Positions 19,956 through 27,831 of a stretch of 64,000 nt of DNA are shown here, piece by piece (position 1 is the first letter of the stretch; each line of letters starts with the position of its first letter). Source of the DNA: Acidimicrobiia bacterium (GTDB lineage: Bacteria; Acidobacteriota; Vicinamibacteria; Vicinamibacterales; UBA2999); NCBI GenBank assembly GCA_016871275.1, contig VFZG01000001.1, positions 106,334-170,333 on the forward strand. Reading direction: 5' to 3'. The position numbers were made by a program, and so were the translations under genes. The notes under the pieces were generated by a model. It worked only from the letters and a program-made list of their open reading frames with translations. It was not told the origin of the DNA and made no database searches.

Positions 19956-21700
19956 CGGGCATTGGCGTCTCGGCAGGTGCCGCCGTCGGGCGCGCCGTCA
20001 TCTTGACGCAGCGCACCGAGGTGATGCGGTTCCCGATCCCGCCCGATCGCGTAGACCGCGAGGTGCAGGCGCTGCAGGTTGCGCGCGCCGAATCGCGACG
20101 GCAACTGCAGGGCATCAGCACCCGGGTCGCGCACGGCAAGGGCAGCGAGCTCGCCGCGCTGTTCGACGCGCAGATTCTGATGCTCGACGACCTGATGCTG
20201 GTCGGTCGCGCCGAGGAAATCATCCGCATCGAGCGCGTCAACGCCGACTGGGCCGTGCATCGCGCCTACGAAAGTCTGTACCAGATGTTCTCCGTCATGG
20301 ATGACCCCTACCTCCGCGAGCGCGAGCATGATGTGGCGGACGTCGCGGGCCGCTTGCGGATGAACCTGCGCCACGGCGCGCGCGGCCCCCGCGAGCTGTT
20401 GAGCCAGATCGACGGCCCGTCGATCCTGATCGCGGATGAACTCACCGCCTCCGTGGCCGCACAGCTCGACTGGTCGCGCGTGCAGGGCTTCGCGACCGAC
20501 GCCGGCAGCCGCACCTACCACACGGCGATTCTGGCGCGCTCACTGAACGTGCCGGCCATTGTCGGCCTGCACGACGCGTCGGTGCGGATCAGCGCCGGCA
20601 CGCCGGTGGTGCTCGACGGCACGACGGGGGAGCTGGCCGTGGGACCGCCGCCGGACGTGATCGAGGAGGCACAGCGTCGTGCGGCCCGGCCGAAACGCCG
20701 CAGCGCGACCACCGTCGAGGCTGGCCCGGTGTCGACGCGCGACGGCGTGCGCGTACGGCTCGAAGCCAATGTCGAGCTGCTCGAAGACCTCGACTACCTC
20801 GATGAATATGGCGCTGAAGGCGTCGGGTTGTATCGCTCGGAGTTCATGCTGTCGGGCCGCGCCCTCGAAGGCGTCACCGAGGACGAGCAGTACTCGATGT
20901 ATCGCAACCTGATCGAACAGGTCGCGCCTCGCCCGGTGACGATTCGGACCTTCGATCTCGACGAGCGGCAGATGAGCCGCGAATTGCAGCAGCGGCGCCG
21001 CCGCACGCGGCCTGGCCTGCGCGGCCTGCGGCTCGGTCTGGCCAATCCCGGCCTGTTGCGCACCCAGTTGCGCGCGCTGGTCCGCGCCTCGGCCCACGGG
21101 CCGCTTCGCATCATGTTCCCCTTCGTGACCGCCGTCGAAGAAGTGCGGCAGGCGAGGGCAATCCTCACCGAGGTCGAGCACGAGCTCGGTCCGGTGGCGT
21201 CGGGCTTCAGCCGAGCGGCGGCGCGCATCAAGGTCGGCGCGATGATCGAGATCCCGTCAGCGGCACTGGCCGCCGACCTGCTCGCGCCGGACGTGGACTT
21301 CTTCACCATCGGCACCAACGACCTGATCCAGTACTGCCTGGCCGTCGATCGTACCGACGATCGCGTGTCAGACCTCTACGAGCCGCTGCATCCCGCAATG
21401 CTGCGATTGATCCGCCTGGTGCGGAAGGCAGCCACCCGCCACCGTATTCCGGTGTCGTTGTGCGGCGAAATGGCGTCCGACCCCGCGCTGGTTGGCCTGC
21501 TGGTCGGACTGGGCCTGACCGACTTCAGCATGACGCCGGGCGCGATTCCGATCGTCCGCCAGGTCGTGCACGACCTCAGCGCACATGAAGCGCGCCGGCT
21601 GGCCGGGCGTGCGCTGCGGCTCGCCACCGCGGCTGAAATCGAGCAGTATCTATTCGACGCGCTGGCCGCGTCCGCCATTCAAAGGAGTCCGTCGTCGTGA
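19943..21700 (+). CDS. ptsI: Phosphoenolpyruvate-protein phosphotransferase (EI), diverged
   Basis: Transfers phosphate from PEP to HPr. The 585-residue protein keeps the active His193 (SRTYHTAILARS), GTNDLIQYCLAVDR near 458-470 and the catalytic Cys507 (SLCGEMASDP). The usual DIGGDK motif that contacts PEP is replaced by DLDERQM at about 338-344. The following ENP..GWR segment is an Arg-rich stretch. PEP binding or specificity may therefore differ. GTG 19943 is preceded by GGAGAAGAG. The gene overlaps HPr by 13 bases. Confidence 0.9.
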   Translation: MERLTGIGVSAGAAVGRAVILTQRTEVMRFPIPPDRVDREVQALQVARAESRRQLQGISTRVAHGKGSELAALFDAQILMLDDLMLVGRAEEIIRIERVNADWAVHRAYESLYQMFSVMDDPYLREREHDVADVAGRLRMNLRHGARGPRELLSQIDGPSILIADELTASVAAQLDWSRVQGFATDAGSRTYHTAILARSLNVPAIVGLHDASVRISAGTPVVLDGTTGELAVGPPPDVIEEAQRRAARPKRRSATTVEAGPVSTRDGVRVRLEANVELLEDLDYLDEYGAEGVGLYRSEFMLSGRALEGVTEDEQYSMYRNLIEQVAPRPVTIRTFDLDERQMSRELQQRRRRTRPGLRGLRLGLANPGLLRTQLRALVRASAHGPLRIMFPFVTAVEEVRQARAILTEVEHELGPVASGFSRAAARIKVGAMIEIPSAALAADLLAPDVDFFTIGTNDLIQYCLAVDRTDDRVSDLYEPLHPAMLRLIRLVRKAATRHRIPVSLCGEMASDPALVGLLVGLGLTDFSMTPGAIPIVRQVVHDLSAHEARRLAGRALRLATAAEIEQYLFDALAASAIQRSPSS

Positions 21701-22065
21701 ACGTAGATTCGAAGCAGCCGCTTCACCGCGTCGAAAAACCCTGGGGCTACGAAGTGTGGTGGGCGCGCACCGATCGCTACGTCGGCAAGCAGATTCACAT
21801 CAACAAGGGGCAGGCGCTGAGCCTGCAGTACCACCACCAGAAGGACGAGACGATCTTCGTGTGGTCAGGGAAGATCCTGTTTGAGCGGGAAGTCGACGGC
21901 AAGCTGGTCGGCATGGAGATGGGGCCGGGCGACGCCGTTCATGTGACGCCCCCCACGATCCACCGCATGACCGCGATCGAGGATACGGATGTCCTTGAAG
22001 TGTCGACCCCGGAAACGGACGATGTGGTCCGCCTCCAGGATCGCTACGGGCGTGAAGGAACCTAG
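21697..22065 (+). CDS. Cupin protein, mannose-6-phosphate isomerase C-terminal-like
   Basis: A 122-residue single cupin domain. KPWGYEVWW, YVGKQIHINKGQALSLQYHHQ and the closing PPTIHRMTA match type II phosphomannose isomerase/GDP-mannose pyrophosphorylase C-terminal cupins, including the likely metal-binding His cluster. The separate small protein may isomerise or bind a phosphosugar. AAAGGAG at 21681-21687 is a good ribosome site for GTG 21697, which overlaps the ptsI stop. Its own stop shares a CTAG with the convergent ssb stop. Confidence 0.82.
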   Translation: MNVDSKQPLHRVEKPWGYEVWWARTDRYVGKQIHINKGQALSLQYHHQKDETIFVWSGKILFEREVDGKLVGMEMGPGDAVHVTPPTIHRMTAIEDTDVLEVSTPETDDVVRLQDRYGREGT

Positions 22066-22487
22066 AACGGAATATCGTCGTCGGTGACGGGCGCGGCGTT
22101 GGACATCGGGTCCTGATAGCCGGCGCTGTCACCACGATCGGCCTCGCGGCCACCGCCGCGGCCGCCGCCGAGCAGCACAATCTTGTCGGCCTTCACCTCC
22201 GTGGTGTAGTGCTTCTGGCCGTCCTTGTCCCACTGACGGGTCTGGAGGCGTCCCTCGAGATAGATTTGCTTGCCCTTCACGAGGTAGGGCTGGAGCGAAT
22301 CGGCCGCCTTGCCCCAGAGGACAATGCGGTGCCACTCGGTCTGTTCCTTCTTCTCGCCTTCGCGAGAGGTCCAGTTTTCGGTGGTGGCAATGCTGAAGCT
22401 CGCCACGGACTGACCACCCGGCGTGACGCGCACCTCGGCGTCTCGGCCGAGGTTGCCCACCAGGATTACCTTGTTCACGCTACCCAT
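22062..22487 (-). CDS. ssb: Single-stranded DNA-binding protein
   Basis: Coats single-stranded DNA in replication and repair. The 141-residue protein has an N-terminal OB-fold (MGSVNKVILVGNLGRDAEVR, WHRIVLWGKAAD, IYLEGRLQTRQW), a Gly-rich linker and the acidic tip DDDIPF that binds partner proteins. It lies downstream of the Tol-Pal genes in the same direction, separated by 167 bases that hold a GATCAC repeat and, presumably, its own promoter. The stop overlaps that of the convergent cupin gene by 4 bases. Confidence 0.97.
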   Translation of the reverse strand: MGSVNKVILVGNLGRDAEVRVTPGGQSVASFSIATTENWTSREGEKKEQTEWHRIVLWGKAADSLQPYLVKGKQIYLEGRLQTRQWDKDGQKHYTTEVKADKIVLLGGGRGGGREADRGDSAGYQDPMSNAAPVTDDDIPF

Positions 22488-22579
22488 GTCACGTCACCTG
22501 TTCTTTCCCCGTGCCTCGAGCCAACCGGCCTGACACGTATTCGAGTGTTTTGCGGTCTGGGTGTGTTTGAAAAACGACG

Positions 22580-22606
22580 GATCACCAGATCACTAGATCA
22601 CTACAT
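22580..22606. repeat. GATCACCA/GATCACTA repeat upstream of ssb
   Basis: Three imperfect 8-9 base copies (GATCACCA, GATCACTA, GATCACTA) stand in the 167-base gap between cpoB and ssb. The rest of the gap shows no open frame. Confidence 0.55.
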
Positions 22607-22654
22607 CCCTGTGACAGGTGAGGTCCCGCTGTCGCGCGCCGGCGGGCAAGCCCG

Positions 22655-23554
22655 CTACTCTGGCTTGCCACGGTTGAGCCGGTCGAGCTGCTGCTTGGCC
22701 ATCCGCGCCATGTCGTGGTCGGGATAGTTCTTCATCAACGTCTCGAACGATTCGCGCGCCCGGTCTGCTTGCCCCGTCGCGCTCAGCGCCATCCCCCGCT
22801 TGTAGTACGCGTCGGGCACCCGGTCACCCTTCGGATAATTCGCGATCACGCGATTATACGCATCGATGGCTTCCGCGAACTTCCCGTCCTGGTGATAGCA
22901 CTCCCCGACGTACCACTGCGCGTCGTCGGCCAGGTCGGTTCGGGCGAAGTTGCGAAGATAGCTCCCAAAACCGTCGATGCACAGCGCCCACTGCCCGGAG
23001 GTGAAGTCCGCCATCGAGGTGCTGAACACGCGCTGCGGGCTCATGCCCGGGGCCAGCGGCTGTGATGGCGCAGCCGGGGCCGTCGCCCCGGCGTTCGGAT
23101 CCGGAATCGCGCCCGGCGTCACCGGTGCGCCTGGATCGACCGGCACCGCCGGCGCCACCGGAAACTCCGGGATGGCCAGACGCAGCGCCTCGACTTCCTG
23201 TGACAATCCGGAGATCCGGACCGTGTTCTCGTCGATCCGCTCGCGGACCACCCGCAGATCGCTGCCGAACTGATCGACCGCCAGCTTCTGATCGGCGAAC
23301 GATTTCCGCGTCGCCGCATTCTGTTCGTCAATGCGGCCGTTGATCGTTTTCAGCGCCGACGTCAGTTGCTCGATCGCCGCGGTGAGCTGCTGCTGCAGCA
23401 ACTGCGTCTGCTCCTGCAGCATCCGCAAGTCAGCCATCATCTGCCGCTCGCGCTGCGACTGGGCTGAAGCCGGGCTGGCGCCGGCCAGCAAGACACCAAG
23501 CACGGCAAGCCGACAGCCCCAGGGCAGGAGCCGGTGTGTAATGTGCCTGCTCAT
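22655..23554 (-). CDS. cpoB: Cell division coordinator CpoB / Tol-Pal system protein YbgF
   Basis: Periplasmic Tol-Pal accessory protein that coordinates outer-membrane constriction with peptidoglycan synthesis. It has a signal peptide ending near ASAQ (residue 32), a long coiled coil (about 35-125), a Pro/Ala-rich linker, and C-terminal TPRs such as AQWYVGECYHQDGKFAEAIDAY and DAYYKRGMAL. The 299 residues fit the family. It is the last gene of the tol operon, 9 bases after pal. Confidence 0.92.
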   Translation of the reverse strand: MSRHITHRLLPWGCRLAVLGVLLAGASPASAQSQRERQMMADLRMLQEQTQLLQQQLTAAIEQLTSALKTINGRIDEQNAATRKSFADQKLAVDQFGSDLRVVRERIDENTVRISGLSQEVEALRLAIPEFPVAPAVPVDPGAPVTPGAIPDPNAGATAPAAPSQPLAPGMSPQRVFSTSMADFTSGQWALCIDGFGSYLRNFARTDLADDAQWYVGECYHQDGKFAEAIDAYNRVIANYPKGDRVPDAYYKRGMALSATGQADRARESFETLMKNYPDHDMARMAKQQLDRLNRGKPE

Positions 23555-23563
23555 ACTCCCATC

Positions 23564-24142
23564 TTACTTTGCCGTGATCACGAAATGCGCCCGCCGGTTG
23601 TTGGCCCACGCGGCGTCATCGTGACCGGCGTCGAACGGGAATTCCTTGCCGTAGCTCACGGTCTTCACCCGGTCGGCGGCAATGCCCAGCGACACCAGGT
23701 AATTCCGGGCGGCGACCGCGCGCCGCTCGCCCAGCGCCAGGTTGTACTCGGCGGTGCCGCGCTCGTCGCAATGGCCTTCGATCGTGACCTGCATGTTCGG
23801 ATACTTCCGCAGCACGGCAGCGTTGGCCTGGAGAATCTGCTGGCCCTCGCCGCTGACCTCCGCGCTGTCGAGCGCGAAGAACATCGGCTTCAGCGGGGAG
23901 TCGCGATTGAGGTCATCGATCGAGCGGCCGCTCAACTCGTCGGCGGGAATGGGCGGCACGCTGATCGGCTGCTCGGCAATCGGCTGCGGCGGTGCGGGCG
24001 GCTTCGGAGGGGGGCTGTTATCGGCTACGCTGGCCGGCGGCTGCGGGCGCGCCACCGGCGGCTTCGCCTTGCTCCCGCAGGCGGCCCCACCCATCGTCAG
24101 CAGCAGCACCATGACGACCAGCGCTCTGGAATCTCTTCTCAT
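23564..24142 (-). CDS. pal: Peptidoglycan-associated lipoprotein
   Basis: Outer-membrane lipoprotein that grips peptidoglycan. The signal peptide ends in the lipobox GAAC (Cys22). A Pro-rich linker leads to the OmpA-like domain with [20 protein letters not shown], the diaminopimelate-binding region. The length of 192 residues is normal. It lies between tolB and cpoB; the 30-base gap to tolB is rich in repeated CCCCT-like units. Confidence 0.96.
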   Translation of the reverse strand: MRRDSRALVVMVLLLTMGGAACGSKAKPPVARPQPPASVADNSPPPKPPAPPQPIAEQPISVPPIPADELSGRSIDDLNRDSPLKPMFFALDSAEVSGEGQQILQANAAVLRKYPNMQVTIEGHCDERGTAEYNLALGERRAVAARNYLVSLGIAADRVKTVSYGKEFPFDAGHDDAAWANNRRAHFVITAK

Positions 24143-24172
24143 GACCCTTGTAACCCCCTATGCCCCTGGTCC

Positions 24173-25609
24173 CTATTGCGACCAATGGGGCGTCCAGTTG
24201 TTGCCGTCGCGGGTGATTTGCCGGAGGTTCCGCCCGTCGCGATCCACGGTGAAGATCTGGCTGCGGCCGGCTCGTGTCGACATGAACGCCAGGTGACGGC
24301 CGTTCGGCGACCACGCCGGACTCTCGTTCGTACCCTCGCCGAACGTGATCTGCCGGGTCTCGCCGGAGGCGATGTTGTAGATCTTGATATCGAAGCCCGG
24401 CCCGGTGCGCGCGGCGAACGCAATCTCGTTGTACGGCGCCGGCGACCAGGTGGCGCGATCGGCGTACGACTCGGACGTCAAGCGGCGCAGTCCGGAACCG
24501 TCGGCGTTCACCGTGTAAACCTGCGGTGTCCCGGACCTATCCGATGTAAACGCCAGCTGCGTTCCCGATGGCGACCACGTCGGCGTCGATTCGGTGGCCG
24601 CGTTGTTGGTCAGCCGGACGAGGTTGGAGCCGTCACGGTTGACGACATAGATCTCGGGGTTGCCGTCGCGGCTCGACATGAACGCGATCCGACTGCCATC
24701 GGGAGAGAACACCGGCAGGAAGTTCTGGCCCACGCCCTTGGTGGGGTTCTCCATCGTGCCCGCGAAAATATTCGAGATGAGCACATCCGGCAGTCCCGAG
24801 CGGTACGACGTGTAGGCAATCGAGCGCCCGTCGGGAGACCACGCCGGCGTGATGTTCAGCGTGCGGTTGATGGTGATGCGCCGCGGGTTCGCGCCGTCGT
24901 AGTCGGCGATGTACACCTCTTTGACTTCGCGCTTCTCGACCGTCGCAATCACGGCCTCGCGATTGCGATCCGACGAGAAGGCGAGTTTGGTGCGCGCCAC
25001 GCCGCGCAGGTTGCGCTGCGACAGGTGGAGTTCGTCGGAAAAGGTGTGCGCGTACAGCCGGGGATTTGCGACCGACCCCGTGTATTCGCGGCCGAACACC
25101 GACTGGCGGGCCCGCACGCTGTAGAGCCGCAGCTCCACCCGCACGCCGCTGGCCGCGCGCTGCACGATGCCCGACACCACGCCATCGGCGCCAAGCTCGC
25201 GCCAGCGATCGAACGGCACCGTATCCATGCTGGCCGCCGATGGGATGGTCTTGTAGGTGTCGCGCGGGATCAGGTAGAACTCTCGCTCGTAGTTGAGGTC
25301 GTTCCACAGGACCTCGCCAATCACGCGCGCCGCGTCCTGTGTTTCCTGGTCGTTCGACAGCGCGATCAGATCCGGCACCGCCAGGCGCGTCTGGGCGCCG
25401 CCCTCACCCGTGAGGGTGACTTCCACCGCCGTACGCTGTGGCGGCGTCGGTTGCGTCGGAGAAGTCGGCTGCTGTCCGCCCGCGCGGCCGACGGCCGCTT
25501 CGGCGCGGTCACCCCGGAGCTCTTCCGGAGCAGACGGGGAGGCGATGGCCACGGCTGATGCCGCCACCATCAATCCAAGCACGGGCCAGCGAAGTCTGGT
25601 GGTCATCAT
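24173..25609 (-). CDS. tolB: Tol-Pal system beta-propeller protein TolB
   Basis: Periplasmic propeller that links the TolQRA motor with Pal. The signal peptide is followed by an N-terminal alpha/beta domain (IGEVLWNDLNYEREFYLI). Five or six PD40 blades follow, each with a phrase like PAWSPDGRSIAYTSYRSG, PVFSPDGSRIAFMSSRDG or PTWSPSGTQLAFTSDRSG. The 478 residues are slightly longer than Escherichia coli TolB because of an Ala/Pro/Gln-rich insert after the signal. The neighbouring tolA and pal confirm the assignment. Confidence 0.96.
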   Translation of the reverse strand: MMTTRLRWPVLGLMVAASAVAIASPSAPEELRGDRAEAAVGRAGGQQPTSPTQPTPPQRTAVEVTLTGEGGAQTRLAVPDLIALSNDQETQDAARVIGEVLWNDLNYEREFYLIPRDTYKTIPSAASMDTVPFDRWRELGADGVVSGIVQRAASGVRVELRLYSVRARQSVFGREYTGSVANPRLYAHTFSDELHLSQRNLRGVARTKLAFSSDRNREAVIATVEKREVKEVYIADYDGANPRRITINRTLNITPAWSPDGRSIAYTSYRSGLPDVLISNIFAGTMENPTKGVGQNFLPVFSPDGSRIAFMSSRDGNPEIYVVNRDGSNLVRLTNNAATESTPTWSPSGTQLAFTSDRSGTPQVYTVNADGSGLRRLTSESYADRATWSPAPYNEIAFAARTGPGFDIKIYNIASGETRQITFGEGTNESPAWSPNGRHLAFMSTRAGRSQIFTVDRDGRNLRQITRDGNNWTPHWSQ

Positions 25610-25615
25610 GTCGTC

Positions 25616-26386
25616 TCAGCGCGTGTAATCAAAGTACAGGTGCACCGCCAGCACGGGCTCGCCATACGCGGCCGGCAGCGGCGGCAACTTCGACAGCAAC
25701 AGGGCACGCCGCGCGAACTGGTCCATCGCCTCGTAGCCGCTCGACCGCTCGACCGTGATGTCGACAATGCGGCCGTCCTTCTGGATCACGAATCGCAGGT
25801 GCGTTCGGCCGGTGGCGCCGACCTGGTGGTTCCAATTCGACCGAATCACCGATGCCATCGTGGTCAGAAATTCCGGGCAACAGAAGTCCGACACCTCGAG
25901 ATGGCCGCCGGCCCCGCCGCCGCCCGACGACAGGCCGAAGCCCATGCCCTTGGCGCCGGTCTCCGCGACACTCGTACCCTTCTGCACTTCGGCGCCCTTC
26001 GTCGGCCGCGCACTCCGTGGATCCGTGGCCTCGACCTTGGGCGGCGGAGTCTTCTTTGGCGGCGCCTTGGTGGGCACCACCATCTCGGGCACCTTCGCGG
26101 AAGGGGGACGTATTGGTTCCGGCTTCTTCACGTCGACCGGCACCGCTTCCTGGATCGTCCTGCCGCCAAGGGTGGACAGTCCGCCGTCATTCGGACCAAT
26201 CGGACCACCGAGGCTGATCGTCATGATCGTTTCGGGCTGTTCGAACTCGGCGCCAAACCACCACGCCGGCAGGAACACCAATGCCGTAAGCATGGCCACG
26301 TGCGCCAGCGCCGACGCGCCGAGCATGGAGTTCAGGCGGTCGTTTTTCGGCGCACGCGCGACGATGACTTCGCTGACTGCGTCCAT
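25616..26386 (-). CDS. tolA: TolA/TonB-family energy transducer
   Basis: Spans from the inner membrane to the envelope and passes TolQR motor energy outward. One membrane segment (ASALAHVAMLTALVFLPAWW), a Pro/Lys-rich linker with PPKKTPPPK, and a C-terminal TonB-type domain (RFVIQKDGRIVDITVERSSGYEAMD..). ATG 26386 gives 256 residues. An upstream GTG frame would add 15 residues that are pure GATCGGGC repeat, so it is rejected. The Cys pair in DFCCPEF is unusual. By position it serves as TolA. Confidence 0.85.
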   Translation of the reverse strand: MDAVSEVIVARAPKNDRLNSMLGASALAHVAMLTALVFLPAWWFGAEFEQPETIMTISLGGPIGPNDGGLSTLGGRTIQEAVPVDVKKPEPIRPPSAKVPEMVVPTKAPPKKTPPPKVEATDPRSARPTKGAEVQKGTSVAETGAKGMGFGLSSGGGGAGGHLEVSDFCCPEFLTTMASVIRSNWNHQVGATGRTHLRFVIQKDGRIVDITVERSSGYEAMDQFARRALLLSKLPPLPAAYGEPVLAVHLYFDYTR

Positions 26387-26391
26387 ATCAG

Positions 26392-26428
26392 GCGATCGGG
26401 CGATCGGGCCATCGGGCCATCGGGCTAC
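26392..26428. repeat. GATCGGGC/CATCGGGC tandem repeat between tolR and tolA
   Basis: Four copies of an 8-base unit (GCGATCGG, GCGATCGG, GCCATCGG, GCCATCGG) occupy most of the 57-base gap. They keep an upstream false start of tolA open. Confidence 0.75.
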
Positions 26429-26443
26429 CAAGACATCCCGTGT

Positions 26444-26896
26444 TCATTGGCCGGCGCGGCGCTCTTGCGCCACGATCCCGATCTTTTCGACGCCGGCCTC
26501 CTTCAATCGGCCGAACACGTCCATCATTTCCTGCAGCATCACGGCGCCGTCACCCCGCAGGAACACCTGCTTGTCACTGCGCCCGTCGAGGGCCTGGCGC
26601 ATGCGCTCGGCCAGCACCTCAATGGGAATGCCATCGTCGTCTATGTAGACGCGGCGATCCTGCCGGTAGGAGGTCGGGATCGTCACATACAACGGCTGGG
26701 TGTTGGTGAGCTTGTCGGCGCGGCGCGCCACCGGCAGGTTCACCTCGACGCCCTTTTGCAGCATCGGGGCCGCCACCATGAAGATGATGAGCAGCACCAG
26801 CATGACGTCGACCAGCGGGATGACGTTGATCTCCGAAAGCGACGTCGACACGCGGCGGGCGCGCTTACGGCCCGTGTTCGCGTCCGGCTGTGACAT
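26444..26896 (-). CDS. tolR: Biopolymer transport protein ExbD/TolR
   Basis: Inner-membrane motor component. A single transmembrane helix near residues 24-44 (NVIPLVDVMLVLLIIFMVAAP) contains the proton-path Asp. The periplasmic domain includes KQVFLRGDGAVMLQEMMDVF. ATG 26896 gives 150 residues; a TTG four codons upstream is possible but less likely. It is second in the tol operon after tolQ. Confidence 0.93.
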   Translation of the reverse strand: MSQPDANTGRKRARRVSTSLSEINVIPLVDVMLVLLIIFMVAAPMLQKGVEVNLPVARRADKLTNTQPLYVTIPTSYRQDRRVYIDDDGIPIEVLAERMRQALDGRSDKQVFLRGDGAVMLQEMMDVFGRLKEAGVEKIGIVAQERRAGQ

Positions 26897-26950
26897 GACC
26901 TTAGGCAATGAGCGCTCCCTCGGGGCGTTCGGTGCCTGCTGTGGCCGGCA

Positions 26951-27661
26951 TCAGGTGAAGTTCCTCTCCGCAATGTTCAGGAACTCGAGCGCAAAGTCGT
27001 CCATCTCCGAGGCGTAGCCCTTCACCTTCGAGGTGAAGTGGTTATAGAAGTAGACTGCCGGAATGGCCGCGAACAGTCCCAGGGCCGTGGCGATCAGCGC
27101 TTCCGCGATCGGAGTGCTCACGACCGCGAGGTCGGTCGAGCCCTGGGCGCCGATGTTCATGAAGGCGGTCATGATGCCCCACACCGTACCAAGCAGTCCG
27201 ATGAAGGGCGTGATGCTCGCGGTCGTCGCCAGGAACGTCACGCGCTTCTCGAGCTTGTTCACCTCGATCGACGAGGCGCGCAGCAGCGCGCGATCGACCG
27301 CGGCCAGGCTCTTCAAGGTTGGACGCGGGGCAGGGGCCCCGGGACTGGCTGCCGCGGGTTGGGCGACCCGTAACTGGGCCGTCAGTTCGGCATAGCCGGC
27401 CTGGAACATCCCGACCAGCGGGCTGGACGCCAGCGACGGACACACCGCATGCACTTCGGAGAACTTCGCGCTCTTGCGGAAAACGTCGACGAAGGTGGAG
27501 GTGTGCTTCTCGATGCCCCGGAATGCCCACCATTTGTAGAGGACGATTCCCCACGAGATTATGGAGAACACGACCAGCAGTCCCATGATGAACTGCACGA
27601 TCGGACTGGCTTCGAAAATCAGTTGAGCGAAATGCTGGGTATTTCCTTGAGCAGGCGGCAT
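26951..27661 (-). CDS. tolQ: MotA/TolQ/ExbB proton channel family protein
   Basis: Proton channel of the Tol-Pal machine, 236 residues. It has an N-terminal membrane helix (IVQFIMGLLVVFSIISWGIVLY) and the characteristic pair of helices around TASITPFIGLLGTVWGIMTAF and EALIATALGLFAAIPAVYFYN. The central loop has an Ala/Pro-rich insert (PAAASPGAPAPRP). It is the first gene of the minus-strand tol operon, with a recognisable promoter upstream. Confidence 0.95.
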   Translation of the reverse strand: MPPAQGNTQHFAQLIFEASPIVQFIMGLLVVFSIISWGIVLYKWWAFRGIEKHTSTFVDVFRKSAKFSEVHAVCPSLASSPLVGMFQAGYAELTAQLRVAQPAAASPGAPAPRPTLKSLAAVDRALLRASSIEVNKLEKRVTFLATTASITPFIGLLGTVWGIMTAFMNIGAQGSTDLAVVSTPIAEALIATALGLFAAIPAVYFYNHFTSKVKGYASEMDDFALEFLNIAERNFT

Positions 27662-27727
27662 CCCTTACAGGCCTCCGAATTCAACTTCCATGGGGATGCG
27701 CTGCTGGGAGAGCGCGGTACCAGACCA

Positions 27728-27757
27728 ACCGTAGCACGCCATGGGAAATTCTGTCAA
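27728..27757 (-). promoter_or_regulatory. Probable tol operon promoter
   Basis: On the minus strand a perfect -35 TTGACA (27757-27752) is followed after 18 bases by the weak -10 TACGGT (27733-27728). The leader to the tolQ ATG would be about 60 bases. Confidence 0.45.
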
Positions 27758-27778
27758 AGTAATGATACGGCGAGAGTT

Positions 27779-27810
27779 CCCCGCTTCGCCAACGCTTCGG
27801 CGAGGCGGGC
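27779..27810. other. Hairpin in the recN 5' region
   Basis: CCCCGCTTCGCC (27779-27790) pairs with GGCGAGGCGGGC (27799-27810) apart from a mismatch and a frayed end, around an 8-base loop. It ends 21 bases before the recN ATG and could be a leader structure or a junction repeat. Confidence 0.45.
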
Positions 27811-27831
27811 TCCCGGTCGAAGGTCATCCCC

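Noticed and set aside
23534..25558. Open frame of 674 codons opposite pal and tolB
   Set aside because: The true genes on the other strand carry clear motifs, and the antisense product is low-complexity Arg/His.
26387..26431. Longer tolA with 15 more N-terminal residues
   Set aside because: The extra residues are a direct translation of the GATCGGGC tandem repeat.
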